A DNA stretch of 9,071 nucleotides from an uncultured Collinsella sp. (GCA_900554905.1 USJB01000039.1:1-9071), one strand, 5' to 3'; positions 1-7,194 are shown, counted from the stretch's first letter. Notes: a model not told the origin generated them from the sequence alone. Translations and numbers: made by a program.

Positions 1-1886
1 ACCATCCCGAGGCGAGCGTTACCGACCTGCCTGGCATTTACTCCCTGTCGCCGTACACAGGCGAAGAGGTCGTGAGCCGTCAGTTCATCCTCGACGAGCG
101 CCCGGACGCCATCATCGACATCATTGACGCTACCAACATCGAGCGTAACCTGTACCTGACACTGCAGCTCATGGAGCTCGACCGCCCCATGGTCATCGCG
201 CTCAACATGATGGACGAGGTGACCGCCAACGGCGGCGCCGTGGACGTCAACCTGCTCGAGAGCCTGTTGGGTGTGCCCGTTGTTCCCATTAGCGCTGCCC
301 GCAACGAGGGTATCGGCGAGCTGGTGGATCACGCCTTGCACGTGGCGCGGTTCCGCGAGCGCCCCGGTCGCCTGGACTTTTGCGCGCCCGACGGTCCGGA
401 CGGCGGTGCGCTGCATCGCTGCATCCACGGTATTGCTAACCTGATCGAGGACCATGCCGTGACGGCGCACATCCCGGTGCGCTTTGCGGCGACCAAGCTG
501 GTCGAGGGCGATGAGCTGGTAACCGAGGCGCTTCACCTGGATCGCAATGAGCTCGACGCTATCGAGCACATCATTACCCAGATGGAGGGCGAGGCCGGCA
601 CCGACCGCCTTTCCGCGCTGGCCGATATGCGCTTTAGCTTTATCGGCGACGTGTGCGGGCGCTGCGTCGTCAAGCCGCACGAGAGCCGCGAGCACGTGCG
701 CTCCGTCAAGATTGACCGCATCCTGACAGGTCGTTACACAGCCATTCCGGCGTTTCTGGTGATCATGGGCCTCGTCTTTTGGCTGACGTTTGGCGTGATC
801 GGCGCGGCGTTGCAGGGACTCATGGAGGACGGTATCGCTGCCATCATCGCCTCGGCCGATGCGGGTCTCAAGGCGTTCGGCACCAACGACGTGGTGCGTT
901 CACTGGCTGTCGACGGCGTGCTTACGGGTGTGGGCAGCGTGCTGACCTTCCTGCCGATTATCGTCGTGCTCTTCTTGTTCCTCTCCATTCTGGAGGACTC
1001 GGGCTACATGGCGCGCGTCGCCTTTGTCATGGATAAGGTGTTGCGTCGCTTTGGCCTGTCGGGCCGCAGCTTTGTGCCCATGCTCGTCGGTTTTGGCTGC
1101 ACCGTGCCGGCTATCATGTCGACCCGTACGCTCCCATCCGAGCACGACCGCAAGATGACGGTCATGCTCACGCCGTTCATGAGCTGCTCGGCCAAGTTGC
1201 CGGTCTACGGTCTGCTGTGCGGGGCGTTTTTCCCACAGGCAACGGTTCCCGCCATGGTCTCGCTCTATCTGATTGGCATTGCGGTTGGCTGTATCGCGGC
1301 TTTGGTGCTCAACCGCACGGCATTTAAGGGCGACCCGGTGCCGTTTATCATGGAGCTCCCCAATTACCGCCTGCCGAGCGTCAAGACGACGGTGATGCTG
1401 GCATGGGATAAGGCCAAGGACTTCATCACCAAGGCCTTTACCATTATCTTTGCCGCGACCGTGGTCATCTGGTTCCTTCAGACGTTCGACATCCGCTTTA
1501 ACGTGGTCGCCGACCAGTCGCAAAGCCTGCTTGCCGGTCTGGGTAGCATCATCGCGCCGGTGTTGGCCCCGCTCGGCTTTGGCGACTGGCGCGCCTCGAC
1601 GGCGCTCGTCACGGGGCTCATTGCCAAGGAGAGTGTCATCTCGACCCTCACCGTGCTTTTGGGCGCGACCTCACCCGCGGCACTGTCGACCATGTTTTCG
1701 CCGTTTACCGCCTACGTGTTCTTGGTCTTTACGTTGCTGTACCCGCCTTGTGTGGCGGCAATCGGCGCCGTCAAGAGCGAGTTGGGCGCGCGCTATGCCG
1801 TGGCCGTATTCGCGTTTCAGATCGCCGTTGCCTGGATCGTGGCGTTTGTCGTGCATTCGGCGGGCATATTGCTGGGGTTGGCTTAG
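1..1886 (+). CDS. feoB: Ferrous iron transport protein B (FeoB), N-terminus missing at window edge
   Basis: FeoB is the inner-membrane Fe(II) permease of the Feo system, with a cytosolic G domain, a GDI/helical linker and a membrane gate domain. The frame is open to the left edge (first full codon at base 3), so 627 residues are visible. The P-loop (G1) lies outside the window. Visible G motifs are DLPG (G3, bases 24-35), NMMD (G4, 204-215) and SAA (G5, 291-299). About eight hydrophobic segments follow from base ~740. FeoB gate hallmarks are GFGCTVPAIMSTRTL (Cys codon 1098), FMSCSAKLPVYG (Cys codon 1185), LIAKESVIST and YPPCVAAIGAVKSELG. Length fits a normal FeoB of about 650-700 residues. 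The GTG at base 72 is internal, because it lies after the G3 motif. No FeoC or Cys-rich tail gene follows; a FeoA gene could lie upstream but is not visible. The identity is very secure. Confidence 0.97.
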   Translation, partial: HPEASVTDLPGIYSLSPYTGEEVVSRQFILDERPDAIIDIIDATNIERNLYLTLQLMELDRPMVIALNMMDEVTANGGAVDVNLLESLLGVPVVPISAARNEGIGELVDHALHVARFRERPGRLDFCAPDGPDGGALHRCIHGIANLIEDHAVTAHIPVRFAATKLVEGDELVTEALHLDRNELDAIEHIITQMEGEAGTDRLSALADMRFSFIGDVCGRCVVKPHESREHVRSVKIDRILTGRYTAIPAFLVIMGLVFWLTFGVIGAALQGLMEDGIAAIIASADAGLKAFGTNDVVRSLAVDGVLTGVGSVLTFLPIIVVLFLFLSILEDSGYMARVAFVMDKVLRRFGLSGRSFVPMLVGFGCTVPAIMSTRTLPSEHDRKMTVMLTPFMSCSAKLPVYGLLCGAFFPQATVPAMVSLYLIGIAVGCIAALVLNRTAFKGDPVPFIMELPNYRLPSVKTTVMLAWDKAKDFITKAFTIIFAATVVIWFLQTFDIRFNVVADQSQSLLAGLGSIIAPVLAPLGFGDWRASTALVTGLIAKESVISTLTVLLGATSPAALSTMFSPFTAYVFLVFTLLYPPCVAAIGAVKSELGARYAVAVFAFQIAVAWIVAFVVHSAGILLGLA

Positions 1887-1927
1887 TTATGAATTGACGG
1901 CGCAACCTCTGTGTATCGAATTGTTTT

Positions 1928-1961
1928 CGGCCCCGCATCTGTACTGACGGATGCGGGGCCG
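1928..1961 (+). terminator. Possible terminator hairpin after feoB
   Basis: A perfect 12-bp GC-rich stem (1928-1939 with 1950-1961; core GGCCCCGCATC / GATGCGGGGCC) closes a 10-base loop about 40 bases after the feoB stop. The stem strength suits an intrinsic terminator. The following bases (GTTGCTATAT) are only partly T-rich, so termination may be incomplete. The loop and the bases just downstream also hold a promoter candidate for the next gene. Confidence 0.55.
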
Positions 1962-1973
1962 TTGCTATATAAT
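1944..1973 (+). promoter_or_regulatory. Sigma-70-type promoter candidate for the sotB-like gene
   Basis: A perfect -10 box TATAAT lies at 1968-1973. A 4/6 -35 match (CTGACG, 1944-1949) lies 18 bases upstream, in the loop and first base region of the preceding hairpin. The expected start of transcription is near 1980, giving a leader of about 27 bases that contains the GGAG ribosome site. No operator palindrome is visible apart from the hairpin itself. Confidence 0.6.
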
Positions 1974-1993
1974 CGCCTCCGCTCAAAACGATT

Positions 1994-1997
1994 GGAG
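1994..1997 (+). promoter_or_regulatory. Ribosome binding site fixing the start of the sotB-like gene
   Basis: GGAG lies 9 bases before the ATG at 2007. The same frame stays open upstream to an ATG at 1911, but that extension would translate the terminator hairpin and promoter. The family alignment also begins only after 2007, so 2007 is chosen. Confidence 0.7.
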
Positions 1998-2006
1998 ACG
2001 TTATAT

Positions 2007-3203
2007 ATGACTCAGACAAGGCAAGACGGCATCACGCTCAAGCAGTGGCTCCCACTCGTCGGGCTCACCTGCTGTGCGTTCGTGTTCAACACGTCGGAGT
2101 TTATGCCCATCGGCCTTTTGACTGATATCGCCGCGTCGTTCTCGCTCACCGAGGCCCAGGCGGGCATCATGATCTCGGTCTATGCCTGGGGCGTCATGCT
2201 GCTGTCGCTGCCGCTCATGGTGTTCGCCTCGCGCTTTGAGTTCAAGCGGATGCTGCTGGGCGTGCTGGCCGTGTTCTCGCTCGGTCAGTTCCTGTCCGCT
2301 GTGGCGCCGACCTATCCCATCCTGGTCTGCGCGCGCCTGGTGGTCGCTTGCGCACATGCCGTGTTCTGGTCAGTCGCCTCGATTATGGCCTCGCGCCTGG
2401 TCGACACTCGCCACGGCGCGCTCGCCATCAGCATGATCGCTACGGGCTCGTCCATCGCGCAGATCTTTGGCCTGCCTCTCGGTCGCGCCATTGGCTTGGC
2501 CGTGGGCTGGCGCATGACGTTTGCCGTGGTCGGGGGCCTCTCAGCCATCGCGGTCGTCTACCAGGCAGCGGTGTTCCCGGCCATGCCGGCGGGTGAGCGC
2601 TTTACCGTCAAGCAACTGCCCGAGCTGCTCAAGAACCCGCTCCTCATCGCGCTCTACGCAGTCACGGTCTTCATGGCGACCGGCTATTACGCAAGCTACA
2701 GCTATATCGAGCCCTTCCTGGCGCAGGTCGCGCACGTCGATGCGGGCGCCATTACCATGACGCTGACGGCGTTTGGCTGCTCTGGTTTGCTCGGAAGCTG
2801 GCTGTTTGGCCGCCTGTTCGATGGGCATCGCTTCCCGTTCTTGGCTATCACGCTCTCCGGCGTGCCGGTGGCCCTGCTGCTCATGGGGCCGGCCGCATCG
2901 TCGCTCGCGGCAGTGCTTGCCGTCTGCGCACTGTGGGGTTGCTGCGCCACGGCCTTTAACGTGGCGTTTCAGGCCGAGCTCATCAAGCACACGCCGGCAG
3001 ATTCGTCGGCCGTCGCCATGTCGATCTTCTCGGGCCTGTTCAACCTCGGTATCGGCACGGGTACCGCGATCGGCGGAGCCGTGGTTTCGGGTCCCGGTAT
3101 CGCCTGGATCGGCTTTGTGGGCGGGGCGATTGCCGTCGTGGGCGTCATCCTCGCCATCACCGTGCTGTTTCCGGCCATCCGCCGCGCCAAGCCCGTCGCC
3201 TAA
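2007..3203 (+). CDS. SotB-like MFS sugar efflux transporter
   Basis: This 398-residue, 12-helix major facilitator protein belongs to the DHA1 drug/sugar efflux group and has the size of E. coli SotB. It closely follows the SotB pattern as I remember it: NTSEFMPIGLL (residues 28-38; NTTEFVPVGLL in SotB), IYAW-like SVYAW (57-61), AHAVFWS (116-122), IATGSS then GLPLGR (155-160), GWRMTF (167-172), a central YSYIEPF segment, and FSGLFNLGIGTGTAIGG near the C-terminus. SotB-type proteins export arabinose, lactose and IPTG-like sugars by proton antiport; the substrate here cannot be read from the sequence. The start is set by GGAG 9 bases upstream. The gene has its own promoter candidate and is followed by a strong hairpin, so it looks monocistronic. 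The neighbouring GH13 gene makes a carbohydrate-related role reasonable, but that is inference. Confidence 0.9.
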   Translation: MTQTRQDGITLKQWLPLVGLTCCAFVFNTSEFMPIGLLTDIAASFSLTEAQAGIMISVYAWGVMLLSLPLMVFASRFEFKRMLLGVLAVFSLGQFLSAVAPTYPILVCARLVVACAHAVFWSVASIMASRLVDTRHGALAISMIATGSSIAQIFGLPLGRAIGLAVGWRMTFAVVGGLSAIAVVYQAAVFPAMPAGERFTVKQLPELLKNPLLIALYAVTVFMATGYYASYSYIEPFLAQVAHVDAGAITMTLTAFGCSGLLGSWLFGRLFDGHRFPFLAITLSGVPVALLLMGPAASSLAAVLAVCALWGCCATAFNVAFQAELIKHTPADSSAVAMSIFSGLFNLGIGTGTAIGGAVVSGPGIAWIGFVGGAIAVVGVILAITVLFPAIRRAKPVA

Positions 3204-3218
3204 TCACGTCCCCTCATC

Positions 3219-3291
3219 AGTTGCGGTGGAATACGGAGTGTTTAGCCCAGTAAACCTGGTAAACAGTCCGTATTTCACCGCAACTTATTTT
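3219..3291 (+). terminator. Very long hairpin with T-rich tail after the sotB-like gene
   Basis: The two arms pair over almost their whole length. AGTTGCGGTG (3219-3228) pairs with CACCGCAACT (3276-3285), followed by a G-U pair (3229/3275). AATACGGA (3230-3237) pairs with TCCGTATT (3267-3274), followed by one G-G mismatch. TGTTTA (3239-3244) pairs with TAAACA (3260-3265). A 2-base bulge follows, then CCAG/CTGG around a TAAAC loop. That is 28 Watson-Crick pairs plus one wobble in 67 bases. The tail TTATTTT (3285-3291) suits an intrinsic terminator for the upstream gene, which ends at 3203. The stem is far longer than needed for that job, so it may be a dispersed palindromic element reused as a terminator. 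Confidence 0.7.
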
Positions 3292-3315
3292 GGGGGAGAG
3301 GATACAAGCTGGGCA

Positions 3316-3321
3316 TACAAT
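3316..3321 (+). promoter_or_regulatory. Weak -10 candidate for the GH13 gene
   Basis: TACAAT (5/6 of the -10 consensus) lies 35 bases before the GH13 start codon. No convincing -35 box sits 16-18 bases upstream, where the sequence is a G-rich run. Some promoter must lie between the strong hairpin and the gene unless readthrough feeds it. Confidence 0.3.
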
Positions 3322-3356
3322 GGATGTCGTTGTGTTGAGCTTACCGGGAGGTTGCT

Positions 3357-4733
3357 ATGTGGGCATACGAGACGACGTTCTATCAGATCTATCCGCTGGG
3401 CTTTTGCGGGGCTCCGCGCGAAAACGCCGCGCCCGTTGCCGAGGATGAGCTCGCCCAGGCTGCCAACGCCGCGCCCAACCCCGATGCTCCTATCATGAAG
3501 GTCGCCCAATGGGCCGACTACATGCAGGAACTCGGCGTTGGCGCTGTGCTCATCAACCCACCGCTCGAATCTGATAGCCACGGCTACGATACACGCAGCC
3601 TGCGCCATATCGACCGTCGCCTGGGTGGGGACGCCGACTTTGCCGCCGTATGCGACACGCTGCATGCCCATGGCATCCGCGTGGTGCTCGATGCCGTCTT
3701 CAACCACGTCGGCCGCGGTTTTTGGGCCTTCCGCGATGTGCAGGAGCGCAAGTGGGACTCGCCGTACAAGGACTGGTTCCACATTAGCTTTGACGGCGAT
3801 TCCTGCTATGGCGATGGCTTTTGGTACGAGGGCTGGGAAGGCCATTTTGAGCTTGTGAAGCTCAACCTGCAAAATCCCGCTGTGGTCGATTACCTGCTCG
3901 AGTCCGTGCGCCGCTGGGCCGAGGTCTTTGGCGTCGACGGCCTGCGCCTGGACGTTGCCTATATGCTCGACCGCGACTTTATGCGCCGCCTGCACGCCTT
4001 TACCCGTGAGCTCAAGCCCGACTTTGTGCTGATCGGCGAGACGCTCCACGGCGACTACAACCAAATCGTCAACGACGAGATGCTCGACTCCTGCACCAAC
4101 TACGAGTGCTACAAGGGCCTGTACTCCAGCTTTAACTCGGTCAACATGTTCGAGATCGCCCATTCGCTGCACCGCCAGTTTGGCGGCGATCCGTGGTGCA
4201 TCTACCGCGGCAAACATCTGCTGTCGTTTGTCGACAACCACGATGTGCCGCGCCTGGCAAGTATCCTCACCGACAAGTCGTGTCTGCGTCCCGCCTACGG
4301 CATGCTCTTTGGCATGCCGGGCATCCCGTGCGTCTACTATGGCAGCGAGTGGGGAATTGCCGGCGAAAAGGGTGGCCCCGATGGCGACTGGGCGCTGCGA
4401 CCTGCGCTCGATGAGCCTGCGCCCAACGAGCTGACGGCGTTCATCACGCAGCTTGCGCACCTTCGCTCGGCCGACGACGCGGCTGCCCGTGCTCTCAACT
4501 ACGGTGCCTATCGCAACGTGGTGATCCAGAACAAGCAGCTGCTGTTCGAGCGCGCCTGCGACGACGCGACGGTGCTCGTGGCGGTCAATGCCGTGAACGA
4601 GCCCTATACCTTTGGAGCCGGCGAACTCAACGGCTCCTTCGTCGACCTGCTTGCCGACGATGCGCCCACGGTCGAGCTGACGGGTACCCTTGAGCTTGCA
4701 CCCTACGAGGTGCGCTATCTGTTGAGAGCCTAG
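3357..4733 (+). CDS. GH13 alpha-amylase-family glycoside hydrolase (maltodextrin-active type)
   Basis: This 458-residue protein folds as the GH13 TIM barrel that cleaves or transfers alpha-1,4 (or 1,6) glucosidic bonds. All four GH13 signature regions are intact: DAVFNH (residues 112-117), GLRLD with nucleophile Asp199, IGET with acid/base Glu228, and FVDNHD with transition-state Asp296. The N-terminus TFYQIYPLGFCGAP starts the barrel directly. There is no signal peptide and no starch-binding module, so it should act in the cytosol on imported maltodextrins. The C-terminal ~80 residues form the usual beta domain. It resembles a compact Clostridia/gut group annotated as alpha-glycosidase or cyclomaltodextrinase-like; the exact substrate is not readable. 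Start: ATG at 3357 with GGGAGG (3346-3351) 5 bases upstream. The next gene begins 3 bases after the stop, indicating cotranscription. Confidence 0.93.
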   Translation: MWAYETTFYQIYPLGFCGAPRENAAPVAEDELAQAANAAPNPDAPIMKVAQWADYMQELGVGAVLINPPLESDSHGYDTRSLRHIDRRLGGDADFAAVCDTLHAHGIRVVLDAVFNHVGRGFWAFRDVQERKWDSPYKDWFHISFDGDSCYGDGFWYEGWEGHFELVKLNLQNPAVVDYLLESVRRWAEVFGVDGLRLDVAYMLDRDFMRRLHAFTRELKPDFVLIGETLHGDYNQIVNDEMLDSCTNYECYKGLYSSFNSVNMFEIAHSLHRQFGGDPWCIYRGKHLLSFVDNHDVPRLASILTDKSCLRPAYGMLFGMPGIPCVYYGSEWGIAGEKGGPDGDWALRPALDEPAPNELTAFITQLAHLRSADDAAARALNYGAYRNVVIQNKQLLFERACDDATVLVAVNAVNEPYTFGAGELNGSFVDLLADDAPTVELTGTLELAPYEVRYLLRA

Positions 4734-4736
4734 CCC

Positions 4737-5300
4737 ATGGCCGTATCTGACGAGGGCTATCAACATATTGAGCATGGGTTTGAGCCCGTGTTTGACGAGC
4801 ACTCGCGCGTTTTGGTGCTCGGGTCGTTTCCCTCGGTGCTTTCGCGCGCCAATGCCTTTTATTACGGCAACCCTCAGAATCGCTTTTGGCGTGTGATGGC
4901 CACGTGCCTCGGTATGCCTGTGCCGCCCAACGAGGGCGATCCTTTGGCAAGCGGTGAGCCCGCGACGCTCGATGCCTCCATTGCCGCCAAGCGGGCCATG
5001 CTGCTGAACGGCGGCGTAGCCCTGTGGGATGCAATCGGGAGCTGCGACATTAAGGGCTCGAGCGACGCGAGCATCCGCAACGTTGTGCCGGCACATATCG
5101 AGCGCATTACCGATGCCGCGCCGATCGAGGTCGTTGTCTGTAACGGCGGTACGGCAGGGCGACTCTACAAACGCTACTTGCAAGATCGGACGGGGCTGCC
5201 TGCCATTGTCCTGCCCTCGACAAGTCCCGCCAATGCCGCCTGGTGCCTGGAGCGTCTTGTTGAGCGTTGGCACGAAGCCGTTGACTGGGCTGTTATTTAA
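4737..5300 (+). CDS. DNA-deoxyinosine (hypoxanthine-DNA) glycosylase, UDG superfamily
   Basis: This 187-residue protein matches the hypoxanthine-DNA glycosylase group (UDG superfamily family 6), which excises deaminated adenine (hypoxanthine) to begin base excision repair. Visible signatures are VLVLGSFPSVLS (25-36, the nucleotide-pocket loop), FYYGNPQNRFW (41-51, with the Asn residues expected to serve catalysis in place of the classic UDG Asp), GVALWDAIGSC (93-103), a VVCNGGTAGRLY strand-loop (133-144) and LPSTSPANA (159-167, the second active-site loop). Length is normal for the family. The start codon follows the GH13 stop by 3 bases with only a weak GAGAG ribosome site inside the upstream gene, so translation is probably coupled to it. 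There is no functional link to glycan metabolism; the pairing looks like operon convenience. The family call is strong. Activity on uracil versus hypoxanthine is not determined. Confidence 0.88.
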   Translation: MAVSDEGYQHIEHGFEPVFDEHSRVLVLGSFPSVLSRANAFYYGNPQNRFWRVMATCLGMPVPPNEGDPLASGEPATLDASIAAKRAMLLNGGVALWDAIGSCDIKGSSDASIRNVVPAHIERITDAAPIEVVVCNGGTAGRLYKRYLQDRTGLPAIVLPSTSPANAAWCLERLVERWHEAVDWAVI

Positions 5301-5301
5301 T

Positions 5302-5964
5302 TTAGATTTTTGTTTGAGCGTGGGCGCCCAGACGTTTCAGAGCGCCTCGCCAGATCGGCGCGGGCACGGCTGGCTCGGCGCAAACCATGCCGTCGGCGTC
5401 GACGTTGGCGGCATTGCCGCCGCCAAGTCGCTGTGCATGCTCGACGGAGCAGCCCATGCGCACAGCGCCCACAAGCTTATCCATCGCTTCCGAAAATGGT
5501 CGGCGCAAGAGGCCCATGCGTGGGGAATGGCGAAGCGCTGCGATGCCGCTGCCGGCGCAGATGGCAACGCCGCCACACCACAATTGGTCATGGCGCTCAC
5601 ATGCCTTGCACAGGCGAACGGCGGTCCCACGCGCCTGCTCAGCGCCCTGTCGTGCGGCTCGGATCACGGCATAGACACGCGTTCCCGTACTGCCAAAGCG
5701 CTCAAGCGCCTGCTCGATGGCTGTCAACGTCTCATCGTCAGCCACATCTTCAATGGCCAGCACGATGCCATCGGCAACGCTGCCGGCGTCATTTGCCTTC
5801 AAGTCGACCGGGCGGGGGAGTGCGGTGCCGGAAAGTTGAGCATAGGCGGCGATGGCATCCTGCAGGTCCCAGAGTAAAAAATCAAGATCGGCGCTATTGG
5901 GAATACTGATATACGCAACGGTGTGTAGTGTTTTTGGTACGTCGTCGCGCGCGGTCGTCTCCAT
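5302..5964 (-). CDS. Uncharacterised protein, possibly flavodoxin/FMN-reductase-like
   Basis: I do not recognise a named family with confidence. The 220-residue product starts at an ATG (complement of 5962-5964) with an AAGGAG ribosome site 5 bases upstream, which strongly supports the minus strand. The N-terminal third has a hydrophobic strand (TVAYISIP, 15-22) and a mixed alpha/beta pattern. The middle holds DGIVLAIEDV (65-74) and RVYAVIRA (96-103), each followed by a helix. Residues 119-130 read CKACERHDQLWC with a CxxC, then a glycine-rich GGVAICAGSGI (131-141), a basic RMGLLRRP segment (149-156) and a C-terminal PAPIW (201-205). This order (strand, Cys/Trp-Gly-Gly, Gly loop, C-terminal P-x-x-(Y/W)) recalls NAD(P)H-dependent flavodoxin-fold oxidoreductases, but the N-terminal FMN phosphate loop is not evident. 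Six Cys could bind metal or be redox active. Convergent with the glycosylase gene and divergent from the aminotransferase gene. Confidence 0.8.
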   Translation of the reverse strand: METTARDDVPKTLHTVAYISIPNSADLDFLLWDLQDAIAAYAQLSGTALPRPVDLKANDAGSVADGIVLAIEDVADDETLTAIEQALERFGSTGTRVYAVIRAARQGAEQARGTAVRLCKACERHDQLWCGGVAICAGSGIAALRHSPRMGLLRRPFSEAMDKLVGAVRMGCSVEHAQRLGGGNAANVDADGMVCAEPAVPAPIWRGALKRLGAHAQTKI

Positions 5965-5969
5965 GTCAT

Positions 5970-5975
5970 CTCCTT
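5970..5975 (-). promoter_or_regulatory. Strong ribosome binding site of the minus-strand gene
   Basis: On the minus strand AAGGAG precedes the ATG by 5 bases (complement of CTCCTT). It is among the best ribosome sites in the window. It decides in favour of the minus-strand reading over the two long plus-strand open frames that cover the same DNA. The 93-base gap up to the aminotransferase gene must hold two divergent promoters, but I see no clear -35/-10 pair on either strand, only a TATCCT on the plus strand at 6026-6031. Confidence 0.7.
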
Positions 5976-6057
5976 TCCGGCTCGTTTCCGTTTAGGTTAC
6001 ACCGTCTGGTGGCGCCCCGCCGCGCTATCCTAGTGCAACCCTTACGAAAGGAACGCC

Positions 6058-7194
6058 ATGCGTCTGCCCATGAATACCTCGCTTGCCATGCTCAAGCCCT
6101 CCGGTATCCGCCGGATCAACGCGCTCGCCGCTCAGCATCCGGGGTGCATCGCGCTCGCGCTCGGCGAGCCCGATTTTCCCACGCCCGATGTGGTTAGCGC
6201 CGAGGTGACCGCCGCACTGGACCGCGGTGACACGCACTATCCGCCCAACAACGGTCGCCCCGCCCTGCGTGATGCACTGTCCAAATATATGGATGACGCG
6301 GGCCTGGCGTTTTCCGCCGATGAGGTCATCCTGACCGACGGTGCGACCGAGGCACTGTCGGCAACATTCATGGCTATGCTCAACCCCGGCGACGAGGTCA
6401 TTATTCCCACGCCGGCCTTTGGCCTGTACGAGAGCATCGTCGTGACCAACCACGCCAAGGCGGTCTTTTTGGATACGGAGCCCTCGCAATTCCAGATCGA
6501 TGAGGAAGCGCTTCGTGCTTGCGTGACGCCGGCGACCAAGGCCATCGTCATCTGCTCGCCCAACAATCCTACGGGCTGTATCCTCAACGCGGCTTCGCTC
6601 GACGCCGTGGCGCGCGTAGCGGAGCAGGCGGGCATCTACGTAGTCTGCGACGACGTATACAACCGCCTGGTCTATGTGGATGGCTACGAGCGCTTCGCCC
6701 AGCGCCACCCGGAGCTACGCGAGCAGACGGTCGTCATCGAGAGCTTCTCCAAGCCCTGGGCTATGACTGGCTGGCGCTTGGGTTGGCTCGCAGCCGCAGC
6801 CCCCGTCATCGCCGAGATCGCAAAGGCCCACCAATACCTAGTATCGAGCGCCGTCTCCTTCGAAATGGACGCCGCAGCCCGAGCCCTGACCGTCGACCCA
6901 ACCCCCATGCTCGAAGTCTATCGAGCCCGCCGCGAGCGCGTACTCGCAGCCTTAGACGCCATGGGCCTCGACGTAGTGGAACCAGCCGGCGCCTTCTACG
7001 CCTTCCCCAGCATCAAGCAGTACGGCCTAACCAGCGAAGACTTCTGCATCAAAGCCATCAGAGAAGCAAACGTAGCCCTAGTCCCCGGAAACTGCTTCGG
7101 CACCGAAGGCCACATCCGCCTAAGCTACTGCGTCTCCGACCAAGATTTGGACGAAGGCCTCAGCCGCCTGTCTAACTTCGTTTCAACCTTGTAG
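6058..7194 (+). CDS. PLP-dependent class I/II aminotransferase
   Basis: This 378-residue protein is a fold-type I aminotransferase that moves an amino group between an amino acid and a 2-oxo acid in the cytosol. Key residues are all present: LGEPDFPTPD near the N-terminus (35-44), Tyr61 in THYPPNNG, the DGATEAL phosphate-binding turn (94-100), SPNNPTG with Asn170, DDVY with Asp198 and Tyr201, SFSKPWAMTGWRLG with Schiff-base Lys232, and HIRLSYC with substrate-carboxylate Arg354. It resembles the aspartate/PatA-like subgroup; the amino acid used cannot be fixed from sequence. Start: ATG with AAAGGA 5-6 bases upstream (6047-6052). Codon choice changes abruptly near 6785: before it Glu codons are 13 GAG to 1 GAA, after it 2 GAG to 7 GAA, with CTA, CGA, CCA and GGA appearing. 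The reading frame and motifs remain intact, so the gene should be functional. Confidence 0.94.
   Translation: MRLPMNTSLAMLKPSGIRRINALAAQHPGCIALALGEPDFPTPDVVSAEVTAALDRGDTHYPPNNGRPALRDALSKYMDDAGLAFSADEVILTDGATEALSATFMAMLNPGDEVIIPTPAFGLYESIVVTNHAKAVFLDTEPSQFQIDEEALRACVTPATKAIVICSPNNPTGCILNAASLDAVARVAEQAGIYVVCDDVYNRLVYVDGYERFAQRHPELREQTVVIESFSKPWAMTGWRLGWLAAAAPVIAEIAKAHQYLVSSAVSFEMDAAARALTVDPTPMLEVYRARRERVLAALDAMGLDVVEPAGAFYAFPSIKQYGLTSEDFCIKAIREANVALVPGNCFGTEGHIRLSYCVSDQDLDEGLSRLSNFVSTL

Noticed and set aside
72..1886. A GTG start for feoB at 72
   Set aside because: The frame is open to the left edge and the residues before 72 include the DLPG G3 motif and SLSPYTGEE, which belong to FeoB. The true start lies outside the window.
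1911..2006. N-terminal extension of the sotB-like protein from an ATG at 1911
   Set aside because: It would translate the terminator hairpin and promoter, has no ribosome site and matches nothing in the family.
3285..5273. A 662-codon minus-strand open frame opposite the GH13 and glycosylase genes
   Set aside because: It is a shadow of codon bias in the plus-strand genes. The plus strand has complete GH13 and glycosylase motif sets, and the minus translation is His/Arg/Val-rich with no recognisable domain.
5029..5909. Plus-strand open frames of 282 and 199 codons over the minus-strand gene
   Set aside because: The translations are low-complexity in Arg, Ala and Cys and lack ribosome sites. 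The minus-strand gene has a strong AAGGAG and a protein-like pattern.
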